From: an uncultured Schlesneria sp.
Lineage (GTDB): Bacteria > Planctomycetota > Planctomycetia > Planctomycetales > Planctomycetaceae
Assembly: GCA_903840265.1 (NCBI GenBank)
Contig: CAIMFH010000172.1
Span: forward strand, 1-35,190
Length of the DNA: 35,190 nucleotides
Direction: 5' to 3'
Below, piece by piece: positions 6,989-14,185 of this stretch. The position numbers were made by a program, and so were the translations under genes. The notes below the pieces were generated by a model. That model saw only the letters and a program-made list of their open reading frames with translations, made no database searches and was not told where the DNA came from. Numbering within the stretch: position 1 is the stretch's first letter; each line of letters starts with the position of its first letter.

Positions 6989-7624
6989 ATGCCGCTGCAT
7001 CGTTTGATCTGTCTGACCGCTCTACTGATGTTCTCCACCGTTGGCTGCTGTCATACGCAGTGCGTCTCGTCGGATCCCTGCAATCCATGTGGTGCCGGGG
7101 CCTGTGGTGGTGGTGGTTGCTGCCTGACCAACTGGTTTCACAATCGCTTTGCCTGCAACAGCTGCAGGAATTATAGCTGGTCCAATGACTGCTGTTCCGT
7201 CTGCGGTGGCAATAGCTGCGGCATGGACGGCGGCGGGATGAGCATGGGTGGCGGCGGCGGTGGCTCAAGCTGCGGTTGCGGCCAATCCGGTGGACAATCG
7301 AGCGGCTATGCTCCTGCCTCGCCGACTTATGTGACCCCAGGAGAACAGTCGCCAACTCCAGTGCCCGCCGCTCCTGCATCTCCAGCACGAACTAACGAAC
7401 CAATTCCAGCGCCTGGTGCTCCTGACTCGACAACCTTCCAGGCTCCGGCCAATGGCCAGATCCAGCATGTTTCCATCGAGGAATTCCATCGTCTGCCAGG
7501 TACGGTGATTTCCGGTCCGGGAGCTGTTCCAACTCTGACCCCACCACCAGCCCTGTCGACCGTTTCTGTGCCACCTCGGCCAGGAAATCCTGTCCAGCAA
7601 GCTCAGTGGGTTCCAGCCAAGTAA
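6989..7624 (+). CDS. Cysteine- and glycine-rich lipoprotein with proline-rich tail
   Basis: A 211-residue lipoprotein. The ATG at 6989 is chosen over upstream starts because GGGAAAGG precedes it and the product then begins with a clean lipoprotein signal (MPLHRLICLTALLMFSTVGC), lipidated Cys at residue 20. The mature part has three zones. The first, to about residue 100, is very rich in Cys, Gly and Ser (CNPCGAGACGGGGCC, DCCSVCGGNSCG, then a poly-Gly run). Next comes an Ala/Pro/Thr-rich linker. The tail contains a more ordered piece, HVSIEEFHRLPGTVISGPG, before another Pro-rich end. The Cys zone suggests disulfide or metal cross-linking at the cell surface. No enzyme motif is seen and the function is unknown. 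A very strong terminator follows. Confidence 0.82.
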   Translation: MPLHRLICLTALLMFSTVGCCHTQCVSSDPCNPCGAGACGGGGCCLTNWFHNRFACNSCRNYSWSNDCCSVCGGNSCGMDGGGMSMGGGGGGSSCGCGQSGGQSSGYAPASPTYVTPGEQSPTPVPAAPASPARTNEPIPAPGAPDSTTFQAPANGQIQHVSIEEFHRLPGTVISGPGAVPTLTPPPALSTVSVPPRPGNPVQQAQWVPAK

Positions 7625-7648
7625 CTGAATCTGACACACCCGAAATGC

Positions 7649-7690
7649 AAAGGGAGGCGGTGCAAAAGCACCGCCTCCCTTTATTTTTTC
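7649..7690 (+). terminator. Strong intrinsic terminator after the Cys-rich lipoprotein
   Basis: A perfect 15-bp stem, AAAGGGAGGCGGTGC (7649-7663) with GCACCGCCTCCCTTT (7668-7682) and an AAAA loop, is followed by ATTTTTTC. This is the strongest terminator in the window. Confidence 0.95.
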
Positions 7691-7699
7691 TTTGTTCTA

Positions 7700-7737
7700 A
7701 AACAAAAACGGGCAATGCGTTACGTTCGCATTGCCCG
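7700..7737 (-). terminator. Intrinsic terminator for the CAP-domain gene
   Basis: CGGGCAATGCG (7709-7719) pairs with CGCATTGCCCG (7727-7737) over a seven-base loop. The A-rich run at 7699-7708 becomes a T-rich run on the minus strand. It lies 23 bases beyond the stop of the minus gene. Confidence 0.88.
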
Positions 7738-7760
7738 CCCAGCCTAATCAATATCAACGC

Positions 7761-8249
7761 TTAGCGGAAAACGCCCACCCAGTACGGGTAGCCGTTGCGC
7801 ACCATATATCCGTAGCCAACCCGGGTACCGCTCAGCATGATGCCATGATGCGGGGGCGAGGCGATCCAACCTTGAATAGCGGCTTCAGGGGTTTGGACAC
7901 TTTGGAAGATGATTTCCATGTACCCCATATTACTGTGCTGGAAGCCGCCGTAATTGGCCATCCAATTCGCATGTCGTTGTGCATCAAGGCACATCTGCGT
8001 ATCGAGGATAACGGGGCCCATGCCCATCTGGGCACGGTGCTGGTTGGTCAGTTCGACCAGCCGGACAATTGTTTGATGCTTGATCAGCCAATCGTGAGGA
8101 CCTTCCTGCTCCTTCGTGGCTACTTTCTCAACTTTAACCGTCACGACGGGACCGTTGCTGGGGAGCAGAGCATCTGCGGGCTCGAACTCTGCCCATGCGG
8201 GCAATCCTGCCATCAGAACTGCCGACATCGCAATCACCAATCTAATCAT
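7761..8249 (-). CDS. Secreted CAP-domain (SCP/PR-1 family) protein
   Basis: A 162-residue exported protein with a signal peptide (1-20, cleavage after AWA). The CAP domain runs from about 60 to the end: LTNQHRAQMGMGPVILD (67-83), AQRHANWM (90-97), FQHSNMGYMEIIF (103-115), IQGWIASPPHH (125-135) and GTRVGYGYM (141-149). Candidates for the conserved His/Glu tetrad are His93, Glu112, Glu122 and His134 or His135. Bacterial CAP proteins are extracytoplasmic and mostly of unknown activity. The ATG at 8249 has AAGGAG eight bases upstream on the minus strand. It is a single gene with its own terminator. Confidence 0.92.
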   Translation of the reverse strand: MIRLVIAMSAVLMAGLPAWAEFEPADALLPSNGPVVTVKVEKVATKEQEGPHDWLIKHQTIVRLVELTNQHRAQMGMGPVILDTQMCLDAQRHANWMANYGGFQHSNMGYMEIIFQSVQTPEAAIQGWIASPPHHGIMLSGTRVGYGYMVRNGYPYWVGVFR

Positions 8250-8706
8250 TCAGTCCAACTCCTTGGGAAACTCGAATCATCCCGGCAGGGTTAAAGTCGC
8301 CGACCCCTGGCGAACCCGACCGAGACTCCTCACAAGCCAGCCACTTAGACTGGCCTTGAGGAAGGAGAGCTAAGCAGAGTCGACCTTGACGATCAATCAA
8401 CGGGCGCAGATTGGATCGAAATGTGAAGACGGCTGGGTTGCGGGGGACTAGTGAGGTTGCTAGCGGTGAAATACTTCGGCTGCCCACAATCGTGGCGGCC
8501 CTCTCCCTGAACGTGGCCGTTGGCATGGGACCAGTGGGGTCGGTTTCTTCGTGGTCGACCGCAAGTGGGGCTGGCCCGATGTCCCCGGATTTAGCCTGCT
8601 GATAGACACTTTTGAGCACTTCATGTGGCCAGATCTTTAATCCCCAGTCGGTTTGGGTACAGTGGATCGCCGATCGAATGCCTCACCAAATTTCTGCGGA
8701 GTCTTC
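8250..8706. other. Intergenic region between the CAP gene and dihydroorotase
   Basis: About 450 bases between divergent genes. A 125-codon minus frame crosses it and overlaps the CAP gene start, but it has no ribosome binding site and no recognisable sequence. The region must contain both promoters. No repeat, riboswitch or pyrimidine-responsive attenuator hairpin was recognised. Confidence 0.45.
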
Positions 8707-10035
8707 ATGCGTACGCTGATCTCGGGCGCGACCTGCGTCCTGCCAAATGGGCTATCACGGGCGAATATTCTTTTCGACGGATCAAAGATAATTGATATTG
8801 ATCCGCCCTCAACGGCTCTGGTTGACGAGGTTGTTCGAGCTGACGGACTCCATCTGATCCCGGGAGTCGTTGATGATCAGGTCCACTTTCGAGAACCAGG
8901 GCTGACTCACAAAGAGGATCTGTACACCGCCACCCGCGCCTGTGCCAAAGGGGGGGTCACCTCGTTTTTGGAGATGCCGAATACGAACCCCACGACCATC
9001 ACTTGTGAGCGGTTGGCGCAAAAGCTGGAGCTGGCGGCTGGTAAATGCCTGGTTAACTTCGGTTTCTATATCGGGGCGACGCCGAACAATGTCCCGGAAT
9101 TGATACAAGCCAAACGGACACCAGGCATAAAGATTTTTATTGGCTCCAGCACAGGCGACCTGCTCGTCGACCAGCAAGCCGCCTTAGAGCAGATTTTTGC
9201 TGAAACGACCCTGCCGATTTGCGCGCACTGTGAAGACGAAACGACTGTCCGGGCAAACCGGGACGCCCTGCAGGGGGGGGCCACATACCGCGATCACTCT
9301 AAAATACGTGACGAGCGTGCGGCGGTCATCGCCGTCCAGCGGTCCATCGATCTGGCGTTCCGCCACAATCATCGGTTTCACGTGCTGCACGTTTCAACAG
9401 GGGCCGAAACAGAACTACTGCGCGATCATCGTGATCTGATCACAGGGGAAGCCTGTCCGCACCACTTGTTTTTCAACGTCGACGACTATGACCGACTGGG
9501 ATCGCTGGTCCAGATGAATCCATCGATCAAAACGGCCGCGGACAATGCGGCTCTGTGGACTGCGCTTCGTGATGGCCGACTGCAGGTCATCGCCACTGAC
9601 CATGCACCACATACGTTGGACGAAAAACGTCAGCCCTATCCGAAGTCGCCATCCGGCTTGCCTGCTGTAGAAAATTCACTGGCCCTCATGTTGGACAGTG
9701 TCTCTCGAGGGCTGTGTACCCTCGATCAGGTCGTGCATTGGATGTGCGATGCCCCGGCCCGCGTCTGGGATCTCGTCGGCAAGGGGCGAATAGCTCCAAA
9801 CTATGATGCGGATCTAGTACTTGTTGATCTAAACAAGTCGCAGACGATTCGCGATGCTGAACAAGAAACCAAGTGTGGGTGGAGTCCTTGGAATGGAGTC
9901 ACGTTGACAGGTTGGCCCGTCCGCACTTGGGTGATGGGGCAGACTGTCTTCGCCGAGGGGAAAATTAACGAGGCTGTGCGAGGGAGCGAGATCAAGTTTG
10001 ATCATAGCCGCGGCGGGTATTGGAAGACGGTTTAA
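8707..10035 (+). CDS. pyrC: Dihydroorotase (DDQVHF subfamily)
   Basis: A 442-residue amidohydrolase converting carbamoyl-aspartate to dihydroorotate in pyrimidine synthesis. The ATG at 8707 is preferred over an in-frame start 54 bases upstream because GCGGAG lies just before it and the fold begins at once ([15 protein letters not shown]). Motifs: [10 protein letters not shown] (56-65), [11 protein letters not shown] (140-150) with Lys142 as the carboxylated metal bridge, CAHCED (172-177) with His174, HVLHVSTG (225-232) with His228, and ATDHAPHT (296-303) with catalytic Asp298. The usual HxH is QxH here (Gln58, His60), a change I associate with a known subfamily seen in Bacteroidetes. No other pyrimidine gene is adjacent. 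A paralogous hydantoinase-like role is possible but less likely. Confidence 0.88.
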   Translation: MRTLISGATCVLPNGLSRANILFDGSKIIDIDPPSTALVDEVVRADGLHLIPGVVDDQVHFREPGLTHKEDLYTATRACAKGGVTSFLEMPNTNPTTITCERLAQKLELAAGKCLVNFGFYIGATPNNVPELIQAKRTPGIKIFIGSSTGDLLVDQQAALEQIFAETTLPICAHCEDETTVRANRDALQGGATYRDHSKIRDERAAVIAVQRSIDLAFRHNHRFHVLHVSTGAETELLRDHRDLITGEACPHHLFFNVDDYDRLGSLVQMNPSIKTAADNAALWTALRDGRLQVIATDHAPHTLDEKRQPYPKSPSGLPAVENSLALMLDSVSRGLCTLDQVVHWMCDAPARVWDLVGKGRIAPNYDADLVLVDLNKSQTIRDAEQETKCGWSPWNGVTLTGWPVRTWVMGQTVFAEGKINEAVRGSEIKFDHSRGGYWKTV

Positions 10036-10050
10036 GGAACGCCCTAATCG

Positions 10051-11562
10051 TCAGACCGCACCGCGGCGATACCAGAAGACGGCGACGAGCGCGCAAACCG
10101 CGAACAACGCGATCCCGACGAACCAACTTTGGTCGCAGGGCCGGGGTGAATCGCAGATGGTGGGAGTTGGTGCGGGGTTGGAAGGCTGTGCGGCCACGTC
10201 TCGAAACGGAGACAGCGGTTCGACTTCATCGAAGTCTACGGAAGTTGATGTCGGCTCTTCGACATTTAACTGGCGAGGTGCCGCGAAGTCGTCCGGCCAA
10301 GGGGGTGAAATCGACAAGTCTGATTGATTCCGACTCGCGTCAGCACCCAAAGCCAGCGAAACCACTCCGCTGCTTTCTTCATTGAGATCAGTAGAGTTCT
10401 CCGGGGGCTCAATGAAGTCTTGCGGCTCGCTTGGTGAATTGGAACGAGGGGCCTTCGACAGCGTCATGCTGCGGTTGGCCTGTACGACTGCGCGGTCATT
10501 CGATTCGTTCGCTTCAATGTCAGTTTCTAAGCCCAGCGGAATGGTGATTTCGGTGTTCGGAACGACGGCGGAAACATGTGTTGCCACCGGTGCGGCAATC
10601 GGATTTGACTTCCGATCCCGACGAAAGACGTTCAGACCCTGCGTCCAGTCCTTGCGTGCTTTGACATTCGATTCCGGCTCCGCCACCTTTGCCAAAGGTG
10701 CTGACTTACTGTTTGGCGCTGCGGCCGCACTATTTGCAACGGACGGGGGCGAAGTCATCGATGGGCGATCGGCGCTCGGCGTCACATCGGCAATTGTTGT
10801 CGAAGGAGAAGCGTCAATTTCGTCCGCCAAATCTATCGTTTCTTTAATTCGATCGTCGATACGCTGAACGAGATCGATCGGGCGTTCTTCATCAGGCGAA
10901 TAGTCCAGTCGGGCAGAATCGCCAAGGTCATGGGCCACTTTTGCGGTATGACGGGCTTCGCGGAGTTGTCCCAGATCGAATAGGCGTCGCGCCTTTTCAA
11001 CCATCGAATCGACTCGCACTCGGACATCATGGGCCGTTCCAGATTGCCTGGGCGATTCTTCGGCCCGCTCCGCATCGTCGTCCAAGGCGGCTTTGAGTCT
11101 CTCGATCTGATCCTGTCCTTGATCAGCAAAGGCATTTTCTGTGTTCGTTGAATCCACCTTTGCCGCTGCCGAAGACTCCGCTTCGGAGTTGTAGCCACTG
11201 GCGGACACCTGATTCGGCGTTTCAACATTTCCCGCCGTTTGAACGGGATCCATTTTTGAGGATGCCAAACCAGGGCGAGTCGACTTTTCACTTGTTGAAG
11301 ACGAACGTGTTTCGGCATCTGGTTTGGAAACAGATGCTGCAGCATTCGCGGCAACCGACGGTTCTGGCTTCGCAAGCTGTCCAGACTCGACGCGGCTGCC
11401 TGTCCAGCGGACTTGAGGGACGGAATCCCAAAGGCCGGTCATCGTTTGGCGAGGCGTATGTTTGCAACCCGCCAGTAGAAATAGCATGACTGCAGCCAGC
11501 CGCAGAAAGCTGCTACATCGAAATCCTTCGGCGATTCGATTCCTGACACGCACTAAAGCCAA
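10051..11562 (-). CDS. Lipoprotein with a C-terminal membrane anchor, function unknown
   Basis: About 503 residues with hydrophobic segments at both ends. The N-terminus has a basic stretch, then LAAVMLFLLAGC (lipobox, Cys33 followed by Lys, not an inner-membrane-retention Asp). The C-terminus has one membrane helix (about 477-498, FVGIALFAVCALVAVFWYRR). Between them is mostly low-complexity Ser/Ala/Pro/Glu-rich sequence, broken by a charged helical zone (about 150-252) containing VEKARRLFDLGQLREARHTA, reminiscent of a helical-hairpin repeat. If both ends insert, it could tether the two membranes. The start is uncertain: the TTG at 11562 and an in-frame GTG three codons later are candidates, without a good ribosome binding site. 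It lies 158 bases behind the TolC-like gene on the same strand, probably co-transcribed. It ends 15 bases from the dihydroorotase stop. Confidence 0.75.
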   Translation of the reverse strand: MALVRVRNRIAEGFRCSSFLRLAAVMLFLLAGCKHTPRQTMTGLWDSVPQVRWTGSRVESGQLAKPEPSVAANAAASVSKPDAETRSSSTSEKSTRPGLASSKMDPVQTAGNVETPNQVSASGYNSEAESSAAAKVDSTNTENAFADQGQDQIERLKAALDDDAERAEESPRQSGTAHDVRVRVDSMVEKARRLFDLGQLREARHTAKVAHDLGDSARLDYSPDEERPIDLVQRIDDRIKETIDLADEIDASPSTTIADVTPSADRPSMTSPPSVANSAAAAPNSKSAPLAKVAEPESNVKARKDWTQGLNVFRRDRKSNPIAAPVATHVSAVVPNTEITIPLGLETDIEANESNDRAVVQANRSMTLSKAPRSNSPSEPQDFIEPPENSTDLNEESSGVVSLALGADASRNQSDLSISPPWPDDFAAPRQLNVEEPTSTSVDFDEVEPLSPFRDVAAQPSNPAPTPTICDSPRPCDQSWFVGIALFAVCALVAVFWYRRGAV

Positions 11563-11720
11563 CCAATTGAGGAATGTTTGGCGAATGACCGCGCAGCCGC
11601 ACCGTGCGCTTACCTGTTACATCGGTTGCGCAAGCCCTGCGGCTGAATCCAAATTCTCTCAAGTGATCAAGATCCGCCGAGTGCGGCGATTTCTGCCGAC
11701 GTTTGTTGATGAATCCTCGC

Positions 11721-13805
11721 CTAAGGGGAGTCAATCAGGTTGGAACGTCCGCTCGCGTCATTTGACGGTTGAGGTGGAACGCCATTCTGCGGGTCGAGTT
11801 GCTGAGGCGACTGTGGGATCAAATCATTCGGTACCGGTTGGGCATTCGCCGGGACCAGCATCTGTGGATAGACCCCCTGGCTCAGCCATTGCGATCGCAC
11901 ACTTGGAGCGACAGCCTCAAAGGGCGCCCCTCGACGAGATTCACGATCCGCCGCGTCTTCGTATGCTTTTTCCGGCCAGGCCCCTTCGTTCAGATAGACT
12001 TCGTTGTAGTCGAGTAGCGTTCCCTTCTCGAGTTGGACGTTTTTCACCGCGAGTTGGTACTCGACCAATGATCGGAAGTAGGCGGTTTCCGCCTCGGCCA
12101 ATCGTCGTTGCCCTTCCAGCAGCAGATAAAGAGTTGCCGTGTCGGTTTCTGTTTCATACGTCGCTTCAATGGCGGCGACCTGTTCAGCGGCGGCCATCCG
12201 GCGATTCAAGTTGGTCTCGACCAATGCATAAGCACGCTCAACTTCAGAGAACGAATTGCTGAGGTCGTAGACAACGGATCGCTCTTCTTCATAGAGCAAC
12301 GCACGTTCGCGAACGAGTTGCAGCTCCGAATGCCGAATCGCTGCGTAGGCTTTGCGGAAGCCGATCGGGAATGACAATTCCACTCCGGCCTGCCATTCCT
12401 GGAACTGTCCGGACACCAGGTCGCTAAGCGCATTGTTGAATTCCCCGGATTGACCCTGCGGGAAGAGATCGTTGCCGAAACCTCGCCAACGGTATCGGCC
12501 CGTGACATCCAAACGTGGAAGCAGGAAGTTCTTGTTCGCTTGCAGCTCGACTTCACGCTTCTTGATCTGCCACTTCTGTCTTCTGAGTTCTTCGCGCCGG
12601 GATAAGGCTTCGACGAGACAAGATTCCCAGCTGTAAGCCATTTTTGCCTTAAGCGGCTCATCGGAAGGGCGAATCAGTCGTCCATCGCTGATTGGAAGAC
12701 CTGTCAACAACCGCAATCGTCGTTCGACGACGTAAATCCCGCCAGATCCACGAAATGTGCCGCCCGTACTGCCGTTGTTCGTGCGGGTCCCGTCGACCAG
12801 TTTGCCTTGTAGTGCGTTCTGTGCTTCCTCTTCGAATCGGAAGTACTGCTCACGAGCCTGGGCTTCCTTTTGGGCTTCGCCGCCGCTCTTTCCCTGTTCG
12901 TTCAGGGCATGAATTTTCCGCCATGTCTTCAGGGTCGCGTCGCGAGCCCGGACTTTAGCCGCCACATCGCGATAGGCAAAATAAAGATCCCAATAGGCGT
13001 TTTCGACATCACTGACGAAGTTGCGTACGCCGATTTCGAATTCTGCCAACGCCGTGTCAGTATTGATCCGAGCGATGACCACGCCATTAATAGCACCAGG
13101 TTGCGCTCCCGGCCCAGCCATGCGGTTAAAATCGACGCCGCTTCCCTGCAACAACGGATGCTTCGCTTCGACATCAAACCATGTCGTCCAGGCGCTCGGA
13201 AATTCGTTTCCGGGAGCGTTGTTTCGATCGTATTGAGTGTAATTCTTGATCGCAAACTGTGTCCCTGTGGCTGCCGTCTTACTGAGCTGCGATTGCGAAG
13301 TCCCGAAGTTCTGCTTCAATAATCGGGTACCGCCGCCGAAGAACACGTTATTCAAAGCGCGATCATTGTTCTCGTACGACATATTCGTCGTGAATGCGGC
13401 GTCAAATGCGCTGAGTGCGGATTCCACTCCGACGCGCGGATCCGTTTCGACGACGGAAGAATCAAAACGGCTCTTCGCGGCGTCCGGGGTACGCAGCATC
13501 GTCCCCCCCAAGTCGCGAAGGATCGATGAATTAGACAGTGCCAGATGGATCGTTTCTTCGAGGCTTAAGTCGAGATACTCTTCCGAGTCGAGATTCACCA
13601 ACGATCTTGGTGCTGGAGTCGTCGCCAGAAGACCCTCTGACGGCGTCGGCTGATCGGGAATCTCAATCTTTTTGGCGAGGTTCTGATAGTGAGCCGCATC
13701 GACCCCGGCGATCGACGGCGGCGGCGTATTCGCATGGCGCAGGCACCCACCGATGACCATGGTGGTCATCGCGCAGATTCCTAGGACCGCTGCGGTTCGT
13801 CGCAT
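11721..13805 (-). CDS. TolC-family outer-membrane efflux/secretion lipoprotein
   Basis: A 694-residue TolC-like protein. The ATG at 13805 is chosen because GGGAAG lies upstream and the product then begins with a lipoprotein signal (MRRTAAVLGI...MVIGGC, Cys21). A longer frame begins with GTG at 13886 but lacks a ribosome binding site. The body shows the two long-helix halves typical of the outer-membrane efflux family: a first around GVRNFVSDVENAYWDLYFAY with following helices, and a second around QANKNFLLPRLDVTGRYRW to EYQLAVKNVQLEKGTLLDYN. The family forms trimeric channels that meet HlyD/AcrA adaptors. At nearly 700 residues it is longer than the usual 420-500; the extra length is an N-terminal extension with passenger-like segments and a Pro/Gln-rich tail. 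It is divergent from three adaptor-type genes starting at 14186, its likely partners. Confidence 0.9.
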   Translation of the reverse strand: MRRTAAVLGICAMTTMVIGGCLRHANTPPPSIAGVDAAHYQNLAKKIEIPDQPTPSEGLLATTPAPRSLVNLDSEEYLDLSLEETIHLALSNSSILRDLGGTMLRTPDAAKSRFDSSVVETDPRVGVESALSAFDAAFTTNMSYENNDRALNNVFFGGGTRLLKQNFGTSQSQLSKTAATGTQFAIKNYTQYDRNNAPGNEFPSAWTTWFDVEAKHPLLQGSGVDFNRMAGPGAQPGAINGVVIARINTDTALAEFEIGVRNFVSDVENAYWDLYFAYRDVAAKVRARDATLKTWRKIHALNEQGKSGGEAQKEAQAREQYFRFEEEAQNALQGKLVDGTRTNNGSTGGTFRGSGGIYVVERRLRLLTGLPISDGRLIRPSDEPLKAKMAYSWESCLVEALSRREELRRQKWQIKKREVELQANKNFLLPRLDVTGRYRWRGFGNDLFPQGQSGEFNNALSDLVSGQFQEWQAGVELSFPIGFRKAYAAIRHSELQLVRERALLYEEERSVVYDLSNSFSEVERAYALVETNLNRRMAAAEQVAAIEATYETETDTATLYLLLEGQRRLAEAETAYFRSLVEYQLAVKNVQLEKGTLLDYNEVYLNEGAWPEKAYEDAADRESRRGAPFEAVAPSVRSQWLSQGVYPQMLVPANAQPVPNDLIPQSPQQLDPQNGVPPQPSNDASGRSNLIDSP

Positions 13806-14185
13806 CGCTGGCACTTCCCGACTATCGCTAACAAAGAGGGACGACTTCGTTCCCGGTGATCGATGAGCCATGGAATGACGGGGCACGTATGGGGACTAAT
13901 TCCACAACAGTGGCCAGTCTTTCATCTGAAGTGATCGACACATTTCCCAACTGACAGAAACGGAAATCTCGGCAAAATCGTTGTTTTCAGAAAAGTCGAC
14001 CACTGAAAGATCTTGACGGCAGAATAAGAGGCCCCCATTTTTGCTATTTCTCGCAGACCCCCTGCGCCATCCATCTCGCTTTTGCCGACTTAGTTTAGGA
14101 CGCGGCTGGTTTCCCAAATCGAAATTGTTGCCGATGTTCGGATATACTCATCCCTTCGAACGAAATCGAAATCTGATGGGCCCGC
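13806..14185. promoter_or_regulatory. Divergent promoter region of the envelope/secretion locus
   Basis: These 380 bases separate the TolC-like gene (minus) from the adaptor operon (plus). Both transcription units must start here, so the region probably coordinates them. AT-rich patches lie at 13975-14050. TATACT at 14147-14152 is a possible -10 for the plus operon, but no -35 sits at proper spacing. The ATG at 14186 has only a weak GGG-type ribosome binding site. Confidence 0.5.

Noticed and set aside
7265-7639. Minus-strand 124-codon frame
   Set aside because: Shadow of the Gly/Pro-rich lipoprotein caused by biased composition.
8653-8706. Earlier start for dihydroorotase
   Set aside because: The extra 18 residues have no homology-like sequence, and GCGGAG is placed for the ATG at 8707.
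11462-12262. Plus-strand frame of 266 codons
   Set aside because: Covers the end of the TolC-like gene and the start of its neighbour, both on the minus strand; no ribosome binding site or domain.
13806-13886. Earlier GTG start for the TolC-like gene
   Set aside because: No ribosome binding site; the start at 13805 gives a proper lipoprotein signal.
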